In this document: one piece after another, positions 1 through 64,000 of the stretch
Layout: every line of letters begins with the position of its first letter
How positions within the stretch are numbered: the first letter of the stretch is position 1
Assembly: GCF_008831285.2 (NCBI RefSeq)
Contig: NC_045151.1
Coordinates: forward strand, 3,345,544-3,409,543
DNA from: Nymphaea colorata
Lineage: Eukaryota; Streptophyta; Magnoliopsida; Nymphaeales; Nymphaeaceae
Length of the DNA: 64,000 nt
Reading direction: 5' to 3'
The notes under the pieces: generated by a model
Databases searched by the model: none
Seen by the model: only the letters and a program-made list of their open reading frames with translations
What the model was told of the DNA's origin: nothing
Position numbers and translations under genes: made by a program

Positions 1-877
1 TGGGTCAGATATCTAATCCGAATTCAATCCGTTGAAATTCCTACCCATTGCTCCCTTGCACAGACAAAAAAGAAATTGACTTTTTGTTTTTACATTTTGT
101 TATGCCCGTAAATCATTTTATAAGTGAAAGCACTCGAACACGTGGTGTGTTCGGGCCCTAACATATAACGAGCTCGGGTTGGAGTCACCCAGCAACATGG
201 CCAATTGGTCATCGATCTCCTTTGACTGATTAATCAACGCATTGATCAGCGAGAGTTTGGAACAAACATTTGGCTTTAACTGGAGTGGGAAAAAGTGTTC
301 AAGCACTTTACTTTATCTCGAAGACAGAAGGAGAAAAGAAGAGAGTTCTGAATCTTCTGATGTGTTCCACATGTTCTGTCGTCTCATGCTTGTTTGCAGT
401 CAGTGGGCTTCACCTCTGAACGACACACTTCTGCTTCTTCTCCCATTCAAACAGCGGTCAAATCAGGAACAGAGCCGCATATGGGCCTGTGCGGGGCAGT
501 TGCCCACACACTCCTACGAATCTAAGTATTTCCATATTACTTGGCCCTAACCATTTTGCTTATTTATATACTAGTACCCCAATTAGTTTTATATCTAATA
601 TCGATCAGGCAAAAATATATTAATTTCTCTAAATTGGGGGTGTATAAAATGCTTTTATGTAGACATAAAATGCAAAGAGAAGGAAGAAAAGGGACCTGAT
701 CTGCATCTGACTCGGTTGCTCACTAAAATCTGCAACTTTTCAATGTAAGCATAAAACCTGTACTGTCGTAATGGGTATATATGGTCTAGACCGGTCCGGT
801 TTATGCACATTTTGTTGGACTTGGATATGTTCCTTTCGAAGTCATTCGAACCTAGTATAGGGCTGGGCAGGATGGTC

Positions 878-880
<3 letters not shown>

Positions 881-965
<85 letters not shown>
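881..965. repeat. Compound microsatellite (AC)n(AT)n(GT)n
   Basis: About 28 nt of AC repeats, then about 15 nt of AT, then about 42 nt of GT. The AC and GT blocks are complementary, so the tract is a long inverted repeat around the AT centre. Confidence 0.95.
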
Positions 966-967
<2 letters not shown>

Positions 968-1277
968 CCCTATAAGCTTATATGCAAAATCAGTTCTATA
1001 GGGAAAATCTACTTGAAGAAAATTCTCAACCCAACATAGAATAAGAAACATAGAAGTGCAAATGATCCTTTTAGAAGAAAAGGCCATTTGAATGTTGTGC
1101 TTTATTCTCTTCTTTTTCACTCTTTTTACCAATCTAGACCCTGTTTAACACACACTTATGGTTTAGGTTGTCTTCAAAGTTGATTTCTTAGTCTAAATTT
1201 TTGGCAATTGACCATCTTAGGTTGAAAGTTAGTCTTGAGCTAAGTTTTTGCCCCCATTAATCTGTCTGTGGCCAAGT

Positions 1278-1279
<2 letters not shown>

Positions 1280-1320
<41 letters not shown>
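1280..1320. repeat. (AT)n microsatellite
   Basis: About 41 nt of uninterrupted AT dinucleotides. Confidence 0.95.
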
Positions 1321-1323
<3 letters not shown>

Positions 1324-1993
1324 TGTTGATCAGTTTTGAGGTGCCCATGTTCTAGCTTTGTGGTCCTCCGGCCGCATGTTCGTCATTGATTTTTCGTATC
1401 AATGCTGTTGCCACTTTATGAAAGACTATATGTCCTATGCCATATATTCTCTATAAAAGTCTACTACCACTTTCTATCTCTTCTTCTTTCCACCCCACTT
1501 TTATCATGCTGAAGCTGCTCAAGGTTGTGCTCTTTTTATGAGCCATCATGTTAGTAATAAAAGATAACTGACTTAACATGAAAAGTTGCATGTCTGGCTG
1601 CATCACGCAAGTGAAATTGTGGACCATATAGCTGCAGCATTTAGGTCTTAACTCCAGGGGCAACTTTGGTCTTAGATAGAAAAATGAGTCATTGTTGCTT
1701 GCCTTCAAGGCTTTCTTGGCAACTCACATTCGATATGTATCTACATTCTTCTAGCACTTATCAGTTATCATTATGCTTCACTGCTTTGTTGATTTTTCTT
1801 CCATTGTTGAAGGGGGGAACTTATCTAGTCTTAGACCCTCATAAGCTGTCATGGGACTGTTCAACAAAGATTTTAGCTTCTGAAAGTGGAGATGGTGAAA
1901 TGATTCAACAAAGATACAGTTGTTTCCTCGTCCATCCTTTGGGGGCTGTTTGGTAATGGAAACAGTGACAAACTATTTCCTGAATCTACCTCA

Positions 1994-1996
<3 letters not shown>

Positions 1997-2060
<64 letters not shown>
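1997..2060. repeat. (AT)n microsatellite
   Basis: About 64 nt of AT dinucleotides with one phase shift (AA) near 2029. Confidence 0.95.
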
Positions 2061-2063
<3 letters not shown>

Positions 2064-3550
2064 CTGTTGGTATTTATTTGACTTCTGGAGGCCATCTCAA
2101 TTGCTTCATCCATTTCTGGCCTGGTTTTAACAAATAATAACCATATGGATGGATGCAAAGTGACAAAAATTATATGTAAAAGCAAAGTTTCAGGAAAATC
2201 TGATGTGTAGATCTGAAATTGACCTGCACATTCATGTTTTCTTAGTAGATTTAATTCTTAGCTAGGTTTTACCCCACCTCCCTAACAAAGAACTGCATTC
2301 TTTTTTCTCAGTACTTGCTAGGTTGGATGTATTGGGGCTTTTAGGCTCTTCTTTTTCCCTGATGCATGACCACCTTTTTGTGATAATTGATGAACTGTAC
2401 CATGATGTTGATCAAGTCAATAGCACTAAGATGATGGCTTCCAAAAATGTCCACTTCTGTGCATGCACTATCAACATAATTCTTGTCTCTGAATTCATGA
2501 ACCACTTGGTAACCTAGACCTAAATTGTCACCTATGTGTTCCCTCCCCTCATCTAGGCCTTGCATAGATCTATCATATAGATTTTGAAATCAATGGCTCA
2601 CTTCAATTGGTACACAAACAAGGGATGTTTTCCTCCCTTATGTTTGGTATTTGTAGGAAAATGAGACCCAGATTATGAACTAAGGAGTTTCTCCAATTAT
2701 AGGTCTGCATAAGTGCATGGGTTGAATTGGGAAGAACATGGAAAATGGGGCACCAGGCTTTTGGAGAAACTTAGAATTTCCTATTCCCTGAAGGGTACTG
2801 ACATCTGCTACTGTTCCAAACTTTTGGTGCTCCATCTGTTCACCCAAGGGAGGAGCCAAGGGGCTGACTGTTTAACATATACAAAAAGAATTTAAAGATT
2901 ATATTTGGCCTCCTATCAAAATTTTGAAGTTATAATTCGGTCTCCAACAAAAAATTCTTAGCTCGGCCCCTTTTTTTAGCCTTTTCATAACAACAAACTG
3001 CTAAAAAGGATCATTTTTTGTATATTCAGGACATAAATTTCTGCTTTTTTTTTTTTCTTTTTTGTTTGAAGCAACAAAGAAGCCACTGTTTGTTTAGGCT
3101 CACACTAGAGTCACCATAAAACTCCAAGATTGAAGATCACATAGACCCCAAAAACCTTTTCCCCATCAGACATGCAGAGGCTCTGCCAAGCGATGATAAA
3201 AAAGAAAAGAGCAATGGCAGCGCATGAGACAATGACCAACCATGTGCTGCCATGGGCCTATAGCCAGCTGAAGTAACTCTCTGCGCTCAAATCTCTAGGT
3301 TTGAATGACAAAAACCAAACTTCTGTGTTGTTGCAAGGCTTGCAGATTGTATTCATGCCCAAGTGGTTAAGGCCAAGACATGGACATGTCACTCTTCTTG
3401 CTTGGACAGAAAATTATCTAATACCCATTACTTTCCTTTTCAAAAAAAGACAAACAAACAAGATCAAACGGTTTTTGGTTTTTTAGCAGACGAGTAAAGA
3501 TTTGATAGGCTGTCTCTGTTAATGGCAATTAGTTACATAGGCCATGTGCT

Positions 3551-3649
3551 AAGAGATCAACGATGCATGTCCGGACGTTGCCGGAAGAAGAGATCAACGA
3601 TTCGTTGAATGACCGGACGTTGCTGGAAGAAGAGATCAATGATTTGTTG
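3551..3649. repeat. Short tandem duplication (2.5 copies)
   Basis: Units starting AAGAGATCAA at 3551, 3588 and 3630. The first two contain CCGGACGTTG followed by C/T GGAAG. Unit lengths are 37 and 42 nt, and the third unit is partial. Confidence 0.8.
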
Positions 3650-4138
3650 TAGTTTGTCCTCTGGAACAGGAAACTTGTGCAGTTTTTTTTCCTCGGAGTT
3701 GATGCGAACATTGACAGGATCTCATGGACTGTGCGTCAGTCTATGTTTCCAAAATCCATAATTTCTATAGTTGGCAAACTCGTCAGCTCACTGATCACCA
3801 GGTCAGGGAGAGTTGATTGAGTGACACAGCTGGGTTAGGTTATAAAATTAAATAATGCATTTTTATATAAGTAGACGAAAAAGTAAGTGTGCGGGGACTT
3901 CAAGTTTTAACTTTTTCCCCAACGAAAACTGAATAATATCCAATACGAGTAGTTGTTTATATTTAGTAAAGTTTGTGATATTTCCCAACAAAAAAAATTA
4001 TATATTCAGTTATGACAATAAAAAGGAACATGTAGTTAGTTGATAATCCTAGTTGCCTCGATAGACCCTGACTCGTGGGTTGCCGCAGAGAGTTTGCCAA
4101 CTATGGTAATATATATTTGTTCTAACGGTGTAGACTTC

Positions 4139-4202
4139 CAGCCAAATAGGTTTTGGTAGGGGAAAACTACACCTCCTCCAGCCAAATAGGTTTTGGTAGG
4201 GG
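4139..4202. repeat. Direct repeat, two copies
   Basis: The segment AGCCAAATAGGTTTTGGTAG followed by a G run occurs twice, about 39 nt apart, separated by a short CTCC-rich spacer. Confidence 0.8.
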
Positions 4203-6911
4203 GGAAAAAAAAAGACTATAGCGGTGAAGTAAAATCACCGGTATAGGTTTTGCCTTTTGGTTCGACATTATCCCCGTGGAATTTCTCACAGGTATCACAA
4301 CTTATACCGATGACAATCAGGTGCGAATTGTTGTCTATGCTGGTAAAATGAATCACCGTTACAGCCCTGTTTTTTTGCAGCTGCATCGACAGGCGAAGTT
4401 CCTCGACTGAGTAACGCTGTTTACTTGAGAGGAAGACCTTTTGTTCCGCCAATGGATGCCTTATTTGTGTCTGTTTTTTCCATTTTTGTCCTCGATCAAT
4501 ATTAATATTTCTTTTGTTCAGAATAAATGCAGGCTAATTGAGATGTACTAGAATTAGCATCCCAAGTTAGATTCCAGGATCAGATGCTGTTGTGGTTTTG
4601 AGATTGGCAATTGGATTTGAATATGACATGAATTTTCTTCGCTTTATATTTGAATTTAAGTACGTGACTATTCAATTAATGGGATTTGCCAGAACGCAAC
4701 TTTTATCTGAATCCAATATTGACATCCCTAAGATTGTATGCCCTTCTTTTAGCATTCATGGCTTTTACAGCCCTTATGAACACGAACCTGCTTCCTTACT
4801 TTTGTCATTTGTTGACCAAAAAACTTAAGCCAACTTTGCAACACAATTAATTTGAAGATCGTTAAGGCAAAAACCCAACATTAGAGATGCCAAATAACAT
4901 GCTCGACAACTAGTGGTGAAGCCAGGATTTTTTGGCTGAGAGGCACTTTGAGTCACCGACCCGTGTTTGGTGTGGGCATCACATGTGACTGAAGCTGGGT
5001 CTCTATCTTCACTGTAATAGGATCACACTGTAGCTCCGCTACTGTCGGCAACTTCAACTAATTGCATCCCCATGAGACTGACACACCAAATCAGATCATG
5101 CATGGATAATCTGTCTCAAATACCAAATGGCATCACACTTGATACATAGCCCTTTCTCCAAACATCCTGGAAACTACTGTTTGGAACGTGTGCCCAAGCT
5201 TCTACATTTTCTCATCAATACCAAAGCCAGTTGCACCAACTGCTATACAGTTCCATGCACCGAACCTGAGTATTGTTTGCAAAAGCATCACTAAAAACTT
5301 GCCCTTAAGCTAATTACCTGTTTCATACAAACCCTTCAAGTGTAATTCCTTATTGTGGCATGTATAATTTTATCATCGTATATGTTTCACTTGCTGCCAC
5401 TTATCTATTTAGATGTGAACCTTTCACAGTTCAAAAGTACCTTCACGTGAATGATATACAAATGCCTGTGATGACCTTATAGCATATTGGCCAAATAACT
5501 GCATACAAAAGTCGCTTTTGTGCAAAAGCTTTGAGTGTTACAGACTAATCTTTAGAAGTATAACTGTAACAATCTGGCCTAAAGCTGACCAAAGTGCTGA
5601 GATGTTGGATCCCCATCTCTCTCATAGCCTAACAAGTCCACAAAGCAACACAGAGTGATCATTCTCTTCTAAAATTTCCAAATAGACCATGGAATTCATG
5701 ACATGTTAACCCCTAAATCTAAAAGACGACCCAAATTTAACACAAACGGCTAGTTTAACTAGTCTCAAACTGTCGCATGGTCTCCTAGAATCATCACTTG
5801 AAAGGTGAACCAACGACGTCACAGGAAACCGATTGGACTCAGCGTACTTGATCATCATTCACATTCAAAATTTTCAGTGGCAGAATATTCTCAAGTCATT
5901 CCACACGTAAGATTGAACTGTCCATCAAAAAGCTATGGAGCTGCCTTCGACCGTATAGGGTTTGCTGCATTAGAACTTGGCTGGGAGTGGCGTTCGTTCA
6001 GTTCCACGCATTCATGATAATACAAATACATAGAGAGGTGCCGCACCACTCATTCCCGTGTATTCTTTATTTCTCTTGCTTTTTCAAGCCGTTAGATGGC
6101 ATAATTAACCTCCTAATTGGCTAATTATAAACATTTCTTCCATTTTACCTAAGTGTTTCATTTTTGTATTTCCTGCTCAACCAAAATTTTCGTTTGTCGA
6201 TACAAGGAAACCCGCTTACTCATGCATGTCATAATATGATACAAAAATTAGGCATAAATTTATGTAATGGGTTGATCCACAAGGTATTGAGCAGTCGTGC
6301 AGTATCAGATACCAAGGAAAACACGTCCTTTTTTCTTATTGAAGAATATATGAATTTCTAGAGTAAACCGAGAGCTAACTTTCAGAAAAATTAATTGCGT
6401 CTTATAAAGGGAAACTTTCCCATAGGTTGGAGCTGTGAAAGCTTCGAGTTTTTCTTGACTATGCCGTGATCAATTGTTCCACAAAATAAAAAAAGTATAT
6501 ACACTTTCCATTAGCACAGGAAACACTTTTGCATTAACTTACATAGACTATACAAGCTGATACACAGCCTCGAAGGGTGCAAAAATCAATAAAAGATAGA
6601 TATTATATGTGTACACTAACTTCCATTGCCCATTTTTATGTACCATGCCGCTGACAGTGCTTGCTAACGAACCTGAATAATGATAATCATCAAGGAAAAG
6701 AAGAATAAGGATACAAGTAGAACTGCACAAGCATCCCCACTAACAGGGTGAGTCAGCAGCTCCTAGATTGTAATATGCATGATCTCTGACAATAAATTAT
6801 GTTATTGCATTCATTTACCAAGGAACATTTACCTCTAGCATAGGATCCATCGTCCCGCTACCTGAGTGTAGAACACTAATGAAGCAAGATAATAATCTTA
6901 TAGCTGATCTG

Positions 6912-60647
<53,736 letters not shown>

Positions 60648-61130
60648 GGCTTTGATAACAAGCTCAAGCTCTCCCTCTCTCTCCTCTGGTGCTTATTTCC
60701 CCGTGCGCGAAAGAGAAGTAGCGGTTTTAGTTTTCGGAAAATTGCTAGTGAACCAATGTCTTGTCAATAATTACATCAGAAGGATCCCCAAGTATCAAAT
60801 TTCTTCTTATGTTCTTATAATTTTGAAATATTTACACTTTCAGGGTCCAGAATCCTAATTCTGCATGAGATCATTACCAGGTATCCAGTTTGACTTTGGA
60901 TCCGTGTCTATTTTGGATCTGATGACATAAAGGCTTTAATAGCAGGACCTTTTACATCTTGACATTTGCTTTTGGATATGGATTTGATTTATCAGCTGCA
61001 ACTGATTTAATTTCAAGCACTCATCCAACCATAATCAAAGTACATTTTGGTTGTTCTGCTATTTTGATTGGAAAGCAAGTTATATGTTATGGCCTGCAGG
61101 AACAAGCGTGAAAGTTCGCCCCTACTGACG

Positions 61131-61250
61131 GCGGACCCATTGTTAGTGTCACAGGCTGACTTCTTATGGGATGCTGGCTTGGCCGGGCGAGCGGACCCAT
61201 TGTTAGTGTCACAGGCTGACTTCTTATAGGATGCTGGCTTGGCCGGGCGA
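61131..61250. repeat. Exact-length 60-bp tandem duplication
   Basis: Two adjacent 60-bp units starting GCGGACCCATTG at 61131 and 61191, differing at one base (TTATGGG against TTATAGG). The length is a multiple of three and no stop falls in one minus-strand frame. Confidence 0.95.
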
Positions 61251-61670
61251 GACATAGTCGGTTCACAATAGTCAGAGCCTATTTTATTTGTTTGCCAACA
61301 AAGAGGGGCCGCTTTCACTTCGGCCTCTCTTGCAGCCATAACAAGGAATGTGACCTCAACGGGCAGTAGAGCTGAGAACAATAAATTCATTTTTGGATAT
61401 GATATCATAATAGAATGGGTGGCCTATTCATTCTCCTCATCTATTTAGTGCATGAATAATGCCCAAGGCAAACGATAAGTAACACTTCTTTGTTGTCCAT
61501 AGAAAGTTGGTGCATTTCCTTATACAAGGCAACCCTTTCTTCTTCATGAACCATGAGAAACAAAAGAACGGTTGCTTCTTTCCGGAGACAATAAGTTAAT
61601 TTTTTGCTATGAAGGAAAATTATGAGTGACTTGGGTGTTGTGCCTTTTCATGCGATGGTGAAACGGCTTA

Positions 61671-61717
61671 ACCACCTGATGACATGCAGTATGGTTTGCC
61701 ATGTGTCATCAAGTGGT
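61671..61717. repeat. Imperfect hairpin
   Basis: Arms ACCACCTGATGACATG and, inverted, CATGTGTCATCAAGTGGT around a 13-14-nt loop. May be a small fold-back element; function unknown. Confidence 0.6.
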
Positions 61718-62209
61718 GAGGGCTCTTAAGCATTATAGATAAAAGGTCGTAACAAACAACCTGCTCTGAAAAAACAATGCTCCATTATTAAAATTTTGAA
61801 AATGTGAGGTTTGTCTTACTGATTATTCAGTAATAATTTGGGTCTAAAGAAATTTTGCCTTCTAGAACCTGTCAAGAGGGTGTACCACAAGCAATGAGTT
61901 TTGATTTATTTGATGGAAAAAAGAGGACGGTTTTCCCAAGGGGACATTTGATGGTAAGGAAGAAGTTTCTCTGGAACTTTAATCCAAGAAGATTTTACCT
62001 GATATAAACTGAGAATGAGAAAGCTTTTTAGTAGAAAAAAATACTATGTTTGGAAAGGACATGAAATTATTCTAGAAACATGTTATTGTGGACAATGAAC
62101 ATGCAAAAGAAGGTGATAGAATGCATGTAAACTAGATTGTAGAATATAAATGCACTAGGGAGAGGAAGGAATTGAACAATTCAATGGAAGACTAGAAAAA
62201 TTGATGGAA

Positions 62210-64000
62210 TCTCCTGATTCGAAAACCTTACCAACATAGACCTGATCCTCACATATACACCATATAATTCCCAAACTGAATATGCACAAAATCTTGAAAT
62301 AGCCTGCTTGAAGGTTTAGAGTTTGCCAATGAGAAGTTCTTTTCAAAAAATTTGAAACTAGCGCAGTTGAACATGTATATTCAATTCAATCGTAGCAAGT
62401 TATTGGGTGTTTTGTAGTTTTTCTTGTTCTCCTTTGTGACCTTGCATTCATGGGATAGGTTTAAGGGTTTGAGAATGAGGTTGGTAGGTTCCAAACACAA
62501 ATGATTTGTTATTTTAGCATAATCTACTTATTCAAAAAACTTACCAACATAGACCTTATTTTCAAAGGTACACTATATAATTCCTAAATTGGATATGCAC
62601 AAAATCTTGAAATACCCTGCTTGAAGGTTTGGAGTTTGTCAATGAGATGCTCTTTTCAAAAAATTTGCAACTAGCTGCTGCAGTTGAACATGTATATTCA
62701 ATTCAATCACACAAGTTATTGGGTGTTTTATAGTTTTTCTTGTTCTCATTTGTGACATTGCATTCATGGGACGAGTCTTAAGGGTTTGAGAATGAGGTTG
62801 GTAGGTTCAAAGGCAATTGGTTTGTTATTTTAACAAAATTTTCTGATTAAAAAAACTTACTAGCATCTGATTCTCACAGGTTTATCATATACTTCCCAAA
62901 TTGGATATGCCAAAATCTTGAAATACCATGCTTGAAGGTTTGGAGTTTGCCAATGAGATATTCTTTTCAAAAAATTTGAAACTAGCTGCAGTTGAAAATG
63001 TATATTCAATTCAATCGCAACAAGTTATTGGGTGTTTTGTAGCTTTTCTTGTTCTCCTTTGTGACCTTGCATTCATGGGATGGGTTTAAGGGTTTGAGAA
63101 TGAGGTTGGTAGGTTCCAAACGCAAATGATTTGTTATTTTAGCATAATCTCCTTATTCAAAAAACTTACCAACACAGACCTTATTCTCAAAGGTACATCA
63201 TATAATTCCCAAATTGGATATGCACAAAATCTTGAAACACCCTGCTTGAAGGTTTGGAGTTTGTCAATGAGATGTTATTTTCAAAAAATTTGCAACTAGC
63301 TGCTGTTGAACATGTATATTCAATTCAATCGTAGCAAGTTATTGGGTGTTTTGTAGTTTTTCTTGTTCTCCTTTGTGACCTTGCATTCATGGGATAGGTT
63401 TTTGAAACTAGCTGCAGTTGAACATGTATATTCAATTCAATCGTAGCAAGTTATTGGGTGTTTTGTAGTTTTTCTTGTTCTCCTTTGTGACCTTGCATTC
63501 ATGGGATAGGTTTAAGGGTTTGAGAATGAGGTTGGTAGGTTCCAAACACAAATGATTTGTTATTTTAGCATAATCTCCTTATTCAAAAAACTTACCAACA
63601 TAGACCTTATTCTCAAAGGTACACCATATAATTCCTAAATTGGATATGCACAAAATCTTGAAATACCCTGCTTGAAGGTTTGGAGTTTGTCAATGAGATG
63701 CTCTTTTCAAAAAATTTGCAACTAGCTGCAGTTGAACATGTATATTCAATTCAATCACACAAGTTATTGGGTGTTCTATAGTTTTTCTTGTTCTCATTTG
63801 TGACATTGCATTCATGGGACGAGTCTTAAGGGTTTGAGAATGAGGTTGGTAGGTTCAAAGGCAATTGGTTTGTTATTTTAACAAAATTTTCTGATTAAAA
63901 AAACTTACTGCATCTGATTCTCACAGGTATATCATATACTTCCCAAATTGGATATGCCAAAATCTTGAAATACCATGCTTGAAGGTTTGGAGTTTGCCAA
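62210..64000. repeat. Tandem array of about 310-bp monomers, two types
   Basis: The anchor TTGAACATGTATATTCAATT recurs at 62367, 62684, 62992 (one mismatch), 63306, 63418 and 63732, giving spacings of 317, 308, 314, 112 and 314. Monomers of type a carry CTCCTTTGTGACC and ATTTTAGCATAATCT; type b carry CTCATTTGTGACA and ATTTTAACAAAATTTTCTG. The order is a, b, a, a (cut to 112 bp), a, b. The array continues beyond the window. Confidence 0.93.

Larger units (their letters stand above)
1..6911. other. Downstream flank of PEX1, no recognisable gene
   Basis: AT-rich sequence presumably holding the PEX1 3' UTR at its right end. It contains the microsatellites and short tandem duplications listed separately. 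Short open frames exist on both strands, but none has a recognisable domain and several run through (AC)n or (AT)n. A small gene or old transposon cannot be excluded. On the minus strand an AATAAA-type hexamer lies at 6066-6071, about 840 nt past the stop, and I would not assign it as the poly(A) signal. Confidence 0.6.
60648..62200. other. Upstream flank of PEX1
   Basis: Should hold the PEX1 5' UTR and promoter at its left end (on the minus strand a GA-rich leader precedes the ATG). No TATA box is clear. Contains the 60-bp duplication and a hairpin listed separately. No neighbouring gene recognised. Confidence 0.5.

Noticed and set aside
4216-4452. 78-codon minus-strand frame
   Set aside because: No recognised domain, and it lies next to a short direct repeat. 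Could be a transposon remnant, but I have no support.
4910-5044. Possible MITE (AGTGGTGAAGCC... and ...GCTCCGCTACTG)
   Set aside because: Termini match at only about 9 of 13 positions and no target duplication was found.
61013-61408. 131-codon open frame on the minus strand upstream of PEX1
   Set aside because: Its length is partly due to the 60-bp duplication, which repeats 20 codons. No recognised domain and no splice or promoter context. Left as non-coding.

Overview
The window is nuclear DNA from a flowering plant. The evidence is one plant-type gene split into 17 exons, Ty1/Copia LTR retrotransposons with the usual plant initiator-Met primer site (TGGTATCAGAGC), hAT-like inverted-repeat elements, a plant LINE fragment, many (AT)n/(GA)n/(GT)n microsatellites, and long AT-rich non-coding stretches. 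The N-terminus of the gene resembles the monocot form as I remember it, but I cannot name the species.

The only host gene I can support is PEX1, the type-1 peroxin AAA+ ATPase, on the minus strand from 60647 (ATG) down to 6912 (stop). I rebuilt 17 exons whose phases all agree. They total 3387 nt and encode 1128 residues, close to the family norm, yet they occupy 53.7 kb. Two introns use GC donors. Nearly all the length comes from introns filled with transposons: intron 14 (5.7 kb), intron 10 (26.2 kb) and intron 3 (10.4 kb).

Layout from left to right. 1-6911: downstream flank with microsatellites and short tandem duplications and no recognisable gene. 6912-8058: PEX1 exons 17-15. 8422-13297: Copia element A inside intron 14, with practically identical LTRs and TSD AGGTC. 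13736-15797: exons 14-11. 15798-41995: intron 10, which holds a hAT-like inverted-repeat element (17976-18765, 8-bp TSD), Copia B (19503-28731, TSD ATTGC) with Copia C (23276-28450) nested in it, Copia D (29080-34414, TSD CGCGA), a small deleted LTR element F (about 35242-36353), and Copia E on the minus strand (36702-40939, TSD TAGCT). 41996-47193: exons 10-4. 47194-57596: intron 3, with an inverted-repeat element, a LINE 3' fragment, a decayed Copia fragment and a hAT-like element (53516-54686, 8-bp TSD). 57597-60647: exons 3-1. 60648-62200: upstream flank. From about 62210 to the end: a tandem array with a period near 310 bp and two alternating monomer types.

The most interesting signal is the A/B/C retrotransposon family. 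C has a gag with a zinc knuckle. A and B share its pol and the 3' half of its LTR, but have an unrelated leader where gag should be. In B that leader contains an 82-bp GT...AG segment. A lacks exactly this segment, as expected if A descends from a spliced genomic RNA. A also has defective protein-coding capacity but almost identical LTRs, so it was probably mobilised in trans not long ago.
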